Assembly: GCA_039720395.1 (NCBI GenBank)
Contig: CM077834.1
Span: forward strand, 1,798,001-1,862,000
DNA from: Liquidambar formosana
Taxonomy: Eukaryota; Streptophyta; Magnoliopsida; Saxifragales; Altingiaceae
Direction of reading: 5' to 3'
DNA: 64,000 nt
Shown: piece by piece, positions 51,591 to 62,486 of the stretch
Layout of the letters: each line of letters begins with the position of its first letter
Numbering within the stretch: position 1 is the first letter of the stretch
Program-made: the position numbers and the translations under genes
The notes under the pieces: model-generated
The model's database searches: none
The model's input: only the letters and a program-made list of their open reading frames with translations
Told to the model about the DNA's origin: nothing

Positions 51591-53762
51591 GTAATTATAA
51601 GAGAGTGCAAAATTAGGATATAATAATTCATTTTTTTGTGTGGGTATTATAAAATTCTTCATTTAATAGAGTGCAAAATTACATCTTTCATGCTGTATTT
51701 TGTTTTATAGTACATAGTTTATATATGCAAATTGGCACAAAAGCATGCATGCACCCACATGCTATCTTTATTCAATTTTTTAACTTATACTTCCTTAACG
51801 TAATCTCAAAATTGGATGGTTTTGAACTGTTAGGGCCAGTTGGGTTATCGAAAAAAAAAAATTATACTATATTTTACATAGCGTTAAAGGTATAAGTCAA
51901 TTACCTTCATCGAAAAAATTTAAGAGAATGATGGAAAATGAGAGTGAATATTCAAAATCATGGAATTTCATGAATTTTCAAAAACTGATTTTATAACATC
52001 AACTATAGTAGTGATGACTTCAACGTTTTTAATTAATTTCATTCAAGGTGATGGAAGTGTGTTTATTTATTTTTTTGGTACAATAGGAGGGGTTCGAACT
52101 ACCAACCTATCATACTCCCTACCCTTCACCCCGTCCTCCCTCACCACTAGACTAGTTTCAATGACTTGATGTATATGTGCCTTTAACACTACATAAAATA
52201 CACTCTAATTCTTTAGTTGCCATTTGGATGACCAGACGGGCCCTTAATCATCTCTGTTTCCGTGTTGAATGTGGCAGTACGGATCAAGAATGTGGACAAA
52301 AGGCTTGACTAGAAAGGCCAAGCTAAATTAGCTTCTAGTCTAAGCTAAATTAGATTTGCCATAAAGTCTTTGGTTTAGGACCCACAATGGACTTTCTTCA
52401 GCATCAGCTTCCACAAGATCAGGTGTTCCAAGGCAATTTCAAAATGGTGCATCCAAACCTTCAACCCGGCTAATTCTCTTAACATAAATAAGGTCATCGC
52501 GTACTCTGCGTCAATTAATATTTAGGATAAATATGACTAGTAACTAGTCTTCAGAGATAGTGAGATGGTTTGAATTTGGATTTGAAAGAGCTCTTATAAA
52601 ATTACGAAAATGTTGGATAAAATGGCTGTTTAATGCTCTTAGTTCATTTGCTTTATAATTCAGAAATTCGGTGAATCACTACACAGTTCCCTCACAGTTT
52701 TGCTCTTAGGATCTGTACTCGAAACGAGGAAATTAAAATCTTAACCTCTATGATAGCAAGCCACTAAACGTGTGTTACATGTTTGATTGATTCATGTCAA
52801 TCAAATAATTTTGAAATTTTTACAGGAGAAGCTAATTACATATGCTATTTTGTTTGATTGGAATATCTTGAACTGTTAACAACAAAATAAATTGTCACCT
52901 AGCAAATACCCAAAGGATTAACAATTTACAAGAAGATTACATAAATGAAGAGAATCATGGATGGTTCATATCAAGTGGGGCTACCATTTGGTGGTGTCTA
53001 ATCCTCCTGAAAACTAAGGAATTGCACTTTAGGTCTTGATGAAATTTCTTGAAACGATCCAAATTGGTTGAAGGACCCTGCAAAGGACTATTTAGCTCTG
53101 GTTTCCAAAGTATTATGCTCAAACCCAATTAAAAAAAGTGAAGTTGATGATAATAGAAAAGCATAAGGTACATTGACTATTGATATCACTAAACACATCT
53201 TTGCTTGAACATTCATGAGAAAGACTCTTGATAAGTGATGTGAAAGAAGTATAGGTGAATGATTTTCTATTTCTAACTAATAAAAAATAAAAATAAAAAT
53301 CAAAGTATTTGCAGTCTTTCTTTGAGAGCAACCACTAATTAATTCAACCCCTAGTGCAAGAATCAAAATATTTTCTTAAAATTTGCAAACAATCTTTTCT
53401 CCAAATGCATTCCAAGGATTATTCCTAAATGCGTACATGACATAGCAACAATATTTTGTTGGGTTTACAGAGTGGACTTTCAAACCTCAGTCTTTAATTT
53501 CCCCACATCAAGCTAACATTAGCTATGTTTAATCGAATTGATTTCTTATTTGATTCTAATGTGGTGGTTAGGAGATGATACCGAAGAGGTGTTCATTTGA
53601 CTTGCAGAGAGCAACACGGAAATTGAGAAGTTGACCATTTATGGCATTGGTTTGGGTTGCTATCTAAACCATAATATATCCTCATTCATTCAACTTGAAC
53701 AAGAGGAGTTGACCTTGTTGATATGGATGAGCAAGCACGGCGGAGATGTTCGTGAGGAGAGA

Positions 53763-53768
<6 letters not shown>
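51591..53768. other. Spacer upstream of the RLP pseudogene; no gene seen
   Basis: Contains degenerate copies of RLP-flank units (ATAAAGTCTTTGGTTTAGGA at about 52361, TAGCAAGCCACTAAA at about 52754). The true N-terminal part of the pseudogene is not found here, so it was probably deleted. Confidence 0.5.

Positions 53769-53829
<61 letters not shown>
53769..53829. repeat. (GA)n microsatellite
   Basis: About 26 GA units followed by GAAAGAGAGAG. The open frames through it on both strands (RERERE, SLSLSL) are artefacts. Confidence 0.95.
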
Positions 53830-53831
<2 letters not shown>

Positions 53832-53861
53832 GCTATTGAGAACGGTTGTCCTATCCTATGG

Positions 53862-54835
53862 TATCCAAACCAAGATTGATAGAGATTACTATATAAAATG
53901 AAGTTTAGAGAAAAATTTACAACACGAGACTCGTAAAAAAGTTTCAAAATAAAATCCTAGGAGGAACAAATGCAGTTGTTTCTGCTTGTTAATAAAATCC
54001 TAGAAGGAACAAATGCAGTTGTATCTACTTGTAAATAAAATCCTAGGAGGAACAATATTTCTGCTTGTTTTTTCTGCTAATATAGAATAAGTAACTTTAT
54101 GTCAAAGAAACTTCATAAAAAATAACTTTACGTCAAAGAAGTTAACCAATATCTTGTCATCGAAGTCCAAGTCATTCGAGTCAGGGCTCGCAAATTGACA
54201 TGGGAGTTTTGAGATTTGCTCTTCATTCTGCCACACTGCATTTAACAAAAATTGTCAAAGTTAGCCTGGGACAATGGTTGCTTTTAAGTAAAATAAGTGA
54301 CAGAATTTTGTACAAATTAGAATCAATATGGGTATTACACATATCATCAATCATGGTAGGGTAGCTGGCACAAAGTGTGATGCCACATAACCCCTGTTGA
54401 TAGCCTATTTGTCTCAACATATACATGAAACCGTGGTCCCCCAAGCCTCACTAAATGAATTTTTGAATATCCAACATTTATCTCGGGTTATGCCATAACC
54501 CACCAATGTCATGGTGTGATTTGGTGGGCCATGGAAATTACGTATGAACAAACCCTACAATCAAAATGTTATCAATATTATTATTATTTTCAATTAAGCA
54601 TCGTTTCATATATATACACACATACTGCATTGTAGGCGCCAAAAAAAACACCGTGACCTACACCCACTAATAGTGATTGGTTAGTGTGCAACCGCCTTTA
54701 CTAATGATGTTGGGTTAAATGGGCCTAGCTACATTGGAGGCTTTATCTACAAAAACAATTAACGAATGTTACTCCCGCTAAGAGGTATTGGGAGGACTGA
54801 GTTGAGATTATACCAATGCTTTCTGGCACTTTTGA
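53862..54835. repeat. Paralogous segment R, copy 2 (no hAT insertion)
   Basis: Collinear with 37870-39720. Near 54505-54516 the sequence CCAATGTCATGGTGTGATT continues across the position where copy 1 holds the hAT element. It carries a local triplication of AAAATCCTAG(A/G)AGGAACAA (about 53953, 53995 and 54037). Confidence 0.85.
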
Positions 54836-54876
54836 TAACCAGACAATTTGTCTTGATAAGCAAGAATGATCAAATG

Positions 54877-55778
54877 CTGATACGCTTGCAATCCTGTACG
54901 GGGATATATCCGGACAATTGGCGGAGCGCTCTGATCAAGGAGGTCCGGAGATCCGAAACACCGCGCGACGGCAACCCGAAGGGGTTGTAAAGAGTGAGGT
55001 TACTCCCGGACGTCTGGAAATGTTGGGCCTCTTCCGGTGAACAGCAGTGCTAGGTAGCTCGAAGAACAGGAGAGCTAGGTGCTGCGGTGAACAGGAACCT
55101 GAAAACAAAGAGGATCGTCGGGGGAGATCGGGGGTTTCCCGGTCCAAAACCCTCCGACGCTCAAGTCAATCTCAGTGTCGAGGGAGAGAAAAAGCTAGAA
55201 AGAGAGGAGAGATCTGTAGGGTTTTGTGTCGAGGGAACTTACTTTCCTTGGCATGAATAGTGTTCCTTTTATAGGCAAGTGCTAGGTTCTGGATTGGACC
55301 AACGCCCTGACCTGACCGTGGTCAATTTAGGGTTCCGAGCTAACCATGGTTAGATATGGGCTTCAGACCAGATCGCGGATCTTTCGGGGTTACAGGCCTG
55401 ACCGTTGACAGTCGTACCCCTGAATCGGTTCCCAGGGGCGTGCTCTGCTCCCGGTCTGGTTTCCTCTGTTGGATTTGGGAGGTAAGACAAATTCGGCGCA
55501 CGTGAGGGACATGTGCTTGTGTGGCCCGAAGGAGCTCATTTGACCGAGAGCGCGCCTGCCCGAAGGTGAAACGAACCGAGGACATAAAGGCCCGAGGGCC
55601 CATTTGCCCCGAAGAAATGTTGGCCCGAGGGTTCAGATGCCCCGAGGGCGTGCTTGCCCGAGGGCAGTTCTAAGTAACCGAGGGAAAAGGATAACCCGAA
55701 CACATTACCGAGAATATACACGTGTCGCGGTCTCATTTGCTTTTCATAAATACCCCACACAAATCCCTCTTCTCCTCC
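54877..55778 (-). mobile_element. GC-rich LTR-like block flanked by a 9-bp direct repeat
   Basis: The block is much more GC-rich than its surroundings. On the minus strand it has a TATAAAA box (55267-55273) followed by a leader containing GACTTGAGCGTCGGAGGG (about 55146-55163), a phrase common in leaders of plant Ty3/Gypsy (Tat-type) elements. Upstream of the TATA box lies a run of CCTCGGGC-like units (about 55500-55690). GATCAAATG occurs immediately on both sides (54868-54876 and 55779-55787). A 9-bp duplication is unusual for LTR elements, so the ends, and whether this is a solo LTR or another element class, remain open. Confidence 0.55.
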
Positions 55779-57375
55779 GATCAAATGAGGGAGGATGGAT
55801 ATATTTCCCAATCATCTTTGGTTCATCTTCTAAATGCCATCTTATGCCTAGAAATTAACATGTTTAGTTATGTAGAAGTCATTGAATATATATTTAAAAA
55901 ATCAAAACACAACGTCATCAATATATTTAGATTTGAAAACTTTGACCCCCAAACAAGAGAGAGACAATATATATATATATATAAAGGTAATTTACATCTA
56001 AGTGGTGTGGGGCATCCACCCGTCCCTAGGAATACACATTGCTAATAAAATCAAGAATGATGAGTTGACAAAAAAGATGAAGATGTACAAAATCCCACCT
56101 CACTCGTAGAACCCCACCCCACCTTTTCTTCTGACCAACCCTCATCTTCATCTCCAACTCTAACTCCCCTTTAAAACACCCCGCCATCATTTTCCAAAGA
56201 CAAAACCCCACCGTCACTAGTGTCATCACAGTATACAGTGTTCATCCATGATTATAGATATGGATAGATATACTAGATTAGCTGCAACCCAATAACAAAT
56301 AGAAAACTACCAAAATCAAACACCCCGAGCACCAAAAAAAAAACTTTTACCCCAAACCCACTAAATCCAAAAACCACCAGCCCTTTTCCCACTGACCCTA
56401 CAACCATCCATTCACAATAACCCAAATCCATAGATCTTTGTGTTGGAGCTGCGATTCCCTAATAATCACTAAAACCTTTAGTATTTGAATTATGAAGTCG
56501 ACTAAAAAAGAGAAAAGAGGCCTTGCCAACACTCCTAGGATCTCAGACACTCCTATCTAATTTCTTTATTAGAAATTAGCTCATTATACTACACGTCCTT
56601 TTTAAAATTGTTCAACTTGATCTTCAGCAAGTCCTTGCCAGTTTTTCAAGCTTGAGTTGCCAATGAGAACGGTAAAATTGCGGCTCTCGCACATTGTACA
56701 CACAATAAAAATATTTACATGTCAAAATAAATGTATCAAATGATTAATTGAATAGGTTTACGCATCTAGAGTTACACTATAGAGTATAAATTTATGATCT
56801 ATAATATCAAACTAGACGTACCTTTCTATCTTTCCTACACCAACTATTCCAAAAGCCAACCAACCCTTGATGATGTTGATGACCTTAATTTGGTAAAAAA
56901 CCCCCTTTCAGTTAATCAAATCCCTCTGCCGTGGGAACACCTGCCCTCACGGTCATTAGCCCTTTGACTCACCGCTACAAACCCATTTTCCTACCGTTCA
57001 AAAACCTGTCATCATCGAAAACCCCTAACTTCACCGTCAAAAACCACTGAAAACCCCTAATGTCGAAGAGCTTCTACTTGCGATCACCATTAAAAACCCC
57101 TAATGTCGTTTATCTCTCCATTTGTAGAATCTAATCTAATCCACTAATATCTAGTCTATAACAATTATAAAAGGGCTCACATTGTGGAAGGTAGAGCAAA
57201 AAGGAAAAAAAAGAATATTGTGGAAGCTAGTGAGTGAAGAGGGGAGAGGGTGAGACTACAGAGGGAGGTGGGGTGGGTTTCCCACTTCAAACCCTAGATT
57301 TAGAGTACCCACGCCTGGTCTTATATTGTTACTGAAAGCGTTAAAAATTCTTTAAAATAATAAAAAATTGAAAGC
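55779..57375. other. Spacer without a supported gene
   Basis: Includes a TA microsatellite (about 55968-55984), AT-rich DNA and the diverged duplicate of 40.0-40.5 kb (about 56824-57302). Short frames are not protein-like. Confidence 0.5.
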
Positions 57376-57622
57376 GTGATTATCAAAAGCGTTTTATTTT
57401 ACTACAAGGGTTATTAATAAAAACACTGTATTTAAAATAAAAGTGTCAATACCAATAACGCTTTTATTGACTCTTTCATTCTAAAAGTGCTATTAATAAA
57501 AATGCTTTCGTTTATAATAAAAGCGCTGTTAGGGAACAGCGCTTTCTATATAGCTTTGAAAAACACGCTTTCGTTTAATAATAACCCAAACCCGAAAACC
57601 CAACAATAGAACGACGCCGTTT
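57376..57622 (+). repeat. AGCGCTTT-rich flank repeat upstream of the PARN-like locus
   Basis: Contains many (A)AAGCGTTTT and AACGCTTT words and a perfect 9-bp hairpin AGCGCTGTT-AGGG-AACAGCGCT (57522-57543), and ends in AACGACGCCGTTT. A diverged copy is at 8090-8340. It could be a small transposon or the promoter region of the PARN-like gene. Confidence 0.6.
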
Positions 57623-57916
57623 ATCTCTACACTCCACATTCTTCAAACCTTTTCGCCGATTCTGCGTGCCCACCCACAAGGCCACAAGAGCTTCTGTCGG
57701 AAATGCCCTACACCGCTCTGTTTGGTTGCTGAGAAAATTCAGAACTGAATAGAAACCAAAATTTTGAATCGCATAAACATAAATTCAACTCTTTTCTTTA
57801 TTTTCCTTTATTTTCTCGGCAACCAAACAGATACAGAAAAGCAGACTACAATGATCGGAAAATGAACAAACAGTACTCAGTTAGGGCACTCTCTGGTGCC
57901 CTAACCCTATCTTGAG

Positions 57917-59591
57917 ATGAACGGAATCACTAGCGCTCCTTGGAGAGAGTCCTTCGAGTTCGACCACTTCGACGTTCGGTATCTCAAGGTTAAAGACTCC
58001 GCTGAGAAGTTCGCCATCGTTCAGTTCGGAGTTTGCCCCTTACGGTGGGACTCATCCAAGCAGTCATTTGTTGCTCATCCGTGAGTTCTTCCTTGTTCTT
58101 CTTGTTTGGTTGCCGAGAAAATTGAGGTATAGAAAAGAAATAAGGTTTTCAGAAAATGTGGTGGTTTTAGCTGAATTAAGTCACTATTAGCTCAGTCGAA
58201 TCGAGCTTTCTGAGATGTATAGAAAAGAAATTAAGAATTTTAAGAAAGTCGTGTTTTAACTGTCGTTAAGCCAGTATAATTGTACTAGGCAAAGTTGAGT
58301 GAGAAAATGTTGGAAAACAAAAGGAATTCTAGATTTTTTTTTATGTTTTTTTTTTTTCTTTCTGATTGATTCGGAGGAAAATTTTATTTTCTTTCGGCAT
58401 TATAAGAAAATGTGAAGTTTTGAGTAATTGAATGCTTACAAATCACCTCAACTAAGCCTTATGGTTTTGGCACATCAAAGAGTTGTGCATTGCTTGAAAC
58501 CTAAGAAATCAAGATTTTGGATTTTGTTAATATTTTTACAAGGAAATGAAGTTTTGAGTGCATTCTCAAAGATCTAAGTATGAGCTAATTCCATTTTAGC
58601 AAAAACTAAAATCAATCGATATATTTTTAATCCTACCAATGAGATGAAAACTCATACAGTTTGATGTTCTTTGACAGGCACAATTTTTACATATTTCCTC
58701 GTCAAGAGCTTCCAGTTAATGGCCCATCTTATGAGTTCCTCTGTCAAATGACGTCGATTGACTTCTTGGCTAAATACCAGTTTGATTTCAATGCCTGCAT
58801 ACATGAAGGTACTTCACCTTATTATTTAATGGTAAATATTTTTGTGGGAAAGCTTGGTTTGTTGTCAGATAGAGTTTATTATAATTAGCTTGAAATGCCT
58901 GTACTGCACTAATGCATTACTATTAGAGCTTTCAAAATGTTTACAATACCAATATTTGATATAATCAAATTGCATTTTTCAATGTCGAAAAATATGCTCA
59001 CATGTAGAATCAGTACAGATCTGAGGCGGTCATGAAAAGTCAGGGGAATGTGGGAATTTCACATTGGGGTTTAGTTATTGGTCAACTATTGTCTTGGTAG
59101 ATCTCCAAAATAAAGCCTGTTAGCAGGAAAGGCTTGCCACAGCTAGAGACACTGTTTCTTAGTATTATAACTTATAATTAGTATTGTACTTTTACCATGT
59201 TCTTTCGTGCTGCTTTCTATGAGGCTTTCATTGTGGGAATTTACAATCTTTGATAATCTCAGGAGTCTCTTATTTATCCAGAGGACAAGAAGATGAAGCA
59301 CTGAGACATTTGGATTTGGCATATGAGGATGAGTTATCAGAGTCATGGCGTAACTTGAAAGAAATTAAAGACATCCCACTGGTTAGCATGGCAGAGATAC
59401 TCTTCACTGAGAGAATGAAGAACAGATTTAGTGAATGGCGTAATGGGCTATTACGGGAAAGAAATGAAGGAGCCCAATTTCAGGGGAGCTCAAATGACTC
59501 AAAACAACAACTTCAAACCATTTTCTTCAAGACGCATCCAGCTCTCACTCTGAACGGGTTTACTTCACATCAGCTGAGATTGATTCAGTTG
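57917..59591 (+). pseudogene. PARN: PARN-like poly(A)-specific ribonuclease, three-exon fragment, probably non-functional
   Basis: PARN is a DEDD-family 3'-5' exonuclease that removes poly(A) tails. Exons 57917-58080, 58678-58808 and 59263-59591 have GT..AG borders and join in frame. They read ITSAPWRESFEFDHFDVRYL, VKDSAEKFAIVQFGVCPLRW, HNFYIFPRQELPVNGPSYEF, LAKYQFDFNACIHEGVSYLS and ALTLNGFTSHQLRLIQL, as in plant PARN-like proteins (Arabidopsis At3g25430 type). Relatives have DLEMTG just before the first exon shown. Here the same frame reads YLEMNG, so the first catalytic Asp is Tyr, and a TAA lies at 57902-57904 just upstream. After 59591 the expected exons (rest of the nuclease domain with the other two Asp residues) are not found up to 64000; repeats follow. 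A very large intron cannot be excluded. Pieces of its 5' end occur at 8090, 25815 and 36470. Confidence 0.85.
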
Positions 59592-61444
59592 GTAATGTTT
59601 TCGTTTCACTTTGATCTTTTATGTTCAGTTAGTGAAATTATTTTTATATGAAATGTGGTATCGAGTAGTGTCTCGAAGAAATTTTTTCACTAATTATTCC
59701 TTTTCAACAATGTAATTTCATATCCAAGTTTTTTTTCACTTAATACATATCCTTACCTTATCAAAAAGTCTGTCTTTGCATCTTTTGTGAGTTAGAAAAT
59801 GTAAGGTAACAAAGAACAATATCCTGCAATATCCTGCACAATAACTGCATTCTTGAATGTTACAATTAATTGGGCATTGGAGATTACCCCTGCTTCCTAG
59901 AACTATGTACACTATTTTTAGTTGTTAATTGAAGGCAATTTGAGTACCATGCAACCTTGTTTTAGTCATATATTGTCATCACTCATCAATGTCTTATCCC
60001 AAGTCTCAAGTTTGTTGTGTATATAGCGTAGTAGCGTACTGTTGCTTTTCTGTAAATTAATAGTCCTGAGTGATGATTGGTTGATTGGGTTTACTGCCTT
60101 GACGAACACCTTCAACGCATTGTAATTACCTAAAATTTAATTCCAGTCTTCAAGAGGCCTCATATGTTGAGAACCACTTCGGTTTAAGACCCACAATGAA
60201 GTTCCATCAGCTTTAGCTTCTACAAAATTATTGATCAAGTGATCCTAAAGCAATAAAAGATGACTCGTGTAAATCAATCTAAAAAGACAGATTTCTTGGA
60301 TTCCACTATAATTAGTCCAAAGTGGGGATGGATGAAAGTTTCTAGGTAGGAGTCTTTAACATCTCTACTTTTGATCTGAAAATCCACGGATTGAAAGTAA
60401 GTTCAAATTAAATGATGAATTTTAAAGCTTGCTTAAAAGTGATGATAGCATCTTGTCAAAGAAATATAAAGAAAGCACTAACCAATGGAATTGTAATATT
60501 GACATCAATCCTGAAATGCCCCCATTTTAATATAATAAAGAGAGTTGGAGCCATTTACATGCTATTAAAAGAGGAGACAAAGGAAAAGAAGAATGAAAAC
60601 AAACCCAATGGACTGATCTCAGATTAAAATTGCTGGTAAGGATGGCTTATATGTATGTGGATTAGGTCGGAATTTAATTTTTGACATTAATTGACTTGTC
60701 AAATGAATATAATTGTAAAATAAGAATTTTTTTTAAAAGAAATTATATTTTCAATTAAATTCAAGGAAAAAAAAAATCAATATTGAACAGATAATTTTTT
60801 GACATAACCATCATCACAAATGAGAGTGGAAAGTTGGAGATTACTTCAATCTTTTAAAGTAATCTCATTCAAATGATAGATTTGTACCTTCGATGCTATG
60901 TAAAATATACAAATTGTTTAATTTCTATTTAGATGCCCAAATAGGCACTTAATCATTACTCTTTCTCCATGTGCAAGTGTCCGAGGACCAAACTTGAGGA
61001 TAAAAAACTTGACAACTTGTCCATTTTAGCTTTGCACTTAAATCCTTATCAATTGTAATATTCCATCATCTCTAGTTTCCACAAAATTATTGGTCAAGGG
61101 GTCCTAAAGCAATAAAAATATAAAATACTGCTTGCCGTACCAATCCAAAAAGGATGGACTATTTGGGTTCCACTATTTGCTAGTCAAAATGAGGATGAAT
61201 GACAGTGCCTAATACAAATAAATAAAATAAAATGGCAGTGCCTAATACACCAATCTTTCAAATCTCGACTGTTAAAGAAGTGCTAATGAATTCATTTGCA
61301 ATCTGTTCTCAATACAGCCAATTTTTTTTTTTTAACCTATGCCTAAAGAATTAGTCTAGTCAAATTCCTTGATTGGCCAACTTAACTTTTTTTCTTTTTA
61401 CTAGAAAGGCAGAAACAATAGGATTTATTAGAATAAGAAGAATT
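59592..61444. other. Spacer after the PARN-like exons
   Basis: I searched it for later PARN exons and saw none. It contains RLP-flank units (TTCCATCAGCTTTAGCTTCTAC, about 60196; ATCTCTAGTTTCCACAAAATTATTGGTCAAG, about 61068) and AT-rich DNA. Confidence 0.5.
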
Positions 61445-61462
61445 TAGTACATCACATGAGGA

Positions 61463-61690
61463 CTATCCTTGCGATAGATCTGGTATCAACCAGCTTGGGG
61501 GTTTTTCAACCCAAACATCTTGCTCAGAAAGATTAATGGCAAACTTTGCCAAAGTATTAGCCACCCTATTACAAGTATTGGGTGCTGCACAAAACCTCAC
61601 GACCTCCAACTGCCTAGCCAAAAAAACACAATCATCACAAATGACCTCAATATCACTCTGCATATCCTTCTTTTTGTTGATGCAATCCAC
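61463..61690 (-). pseudogene. LINE-type RNase H-like (RVT_3) C-terminal fragment
   Basis: The minus-strand frame has SDIEVICDDCVFLARQLEVV, then NRVANTLAKFAINLSEQD and VWVEKPPSWL, ending in a stop. This is the typical end of plant RVT_3 domains (N-x-VA-x-x-LAK, W-x-x-x-PP-x-WL). It is from a different subfamily than the relics at 26520 and 37040. The N-terminal half is missing, and repeat A begins immediately upstream on that strand. Confidence 0.8.
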
Positions 61691-61699
61691 AATATTTCA

Positions 61700-62486
61700 A
61701 CTTGGGATTTGGTTGGGGGGGTGAAATTTTGTTTAGAATTTCCATCAAGAGAGATGAAATTTTCCAAATTCAATCTTTTAAAAAAGGAAGTTGCAAACAA
61801 AATTCCATTTTCAAATTCCAACTTTAAAAAAAATAAATAAATAAATAAATTAACCAAAAAAAAAAAAAAAACACTTTATAAATCCCACTTAAAAATTTTG
61901 AACTTTAAAAATCCTATCATTTTAAAAATCTGGATGCTAAGTAATGTCAAGTTGGCAATAGTCTTATTCATGTTTAAGGGATTACTCTGGTTGAAGGTTT
62001 AGATACCTATTGACAATGCTCTGTGTCACAAATGGTTTTGCATTTCATGATTTGCCATATAGTGAATTTGAATTTGGACATGCCAGTTTATAGAACTAAT
62101 GACATATTGGATAATTTAACTCTTGGGGTCCCCAGCTCTATGAGGCTCCGATGGCTCATTAAAGGAACCCAGGACTTGCCGGGGCAGGAGGAAGATTGAG
62201 AAAACGCACAGGGGCTTTCGGTCGTTTAATTCCTTAATTAATTACTCCATATAATCTAAAAATTAAGTGGATCATGGAATATGGGCTGAATAGTTAACTC
62301 AGCCACGGTGTTCAGCTTTAGCCTTTAAATCATAATTATTATTATTATTTTGTTTTTGAAACTTGCAAACGGTCTCATTTTATTTCCGCATGGATAGCAA
62401 GGAATGTTGGAAACCAACAACTACAATGGAAAAAAGAGAGAAAATGCAAATCATGAGGGAGAGATGCTGCAGCTTTCCATTTCATC
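61700..62486. repeat. Repeat A, copy 2
   Basis: Collinear with 16990-17806. It ends at TTTCCATTTCATCGTA and passes directly into repeat B, the reverse of the order at 15.4-17.8 kb. Confidence 0.85.

Noticed and set aside
53631..53947. Frames rich in RE or SL on both strands
   Set aside because: They are translations of the GA microsatellite.
59592..61444. Continuation of the PARN-like gene
   Set aside because: No sequence resembling later PARN exons was found, and RLP-flank repeats and a LINE relic follow.
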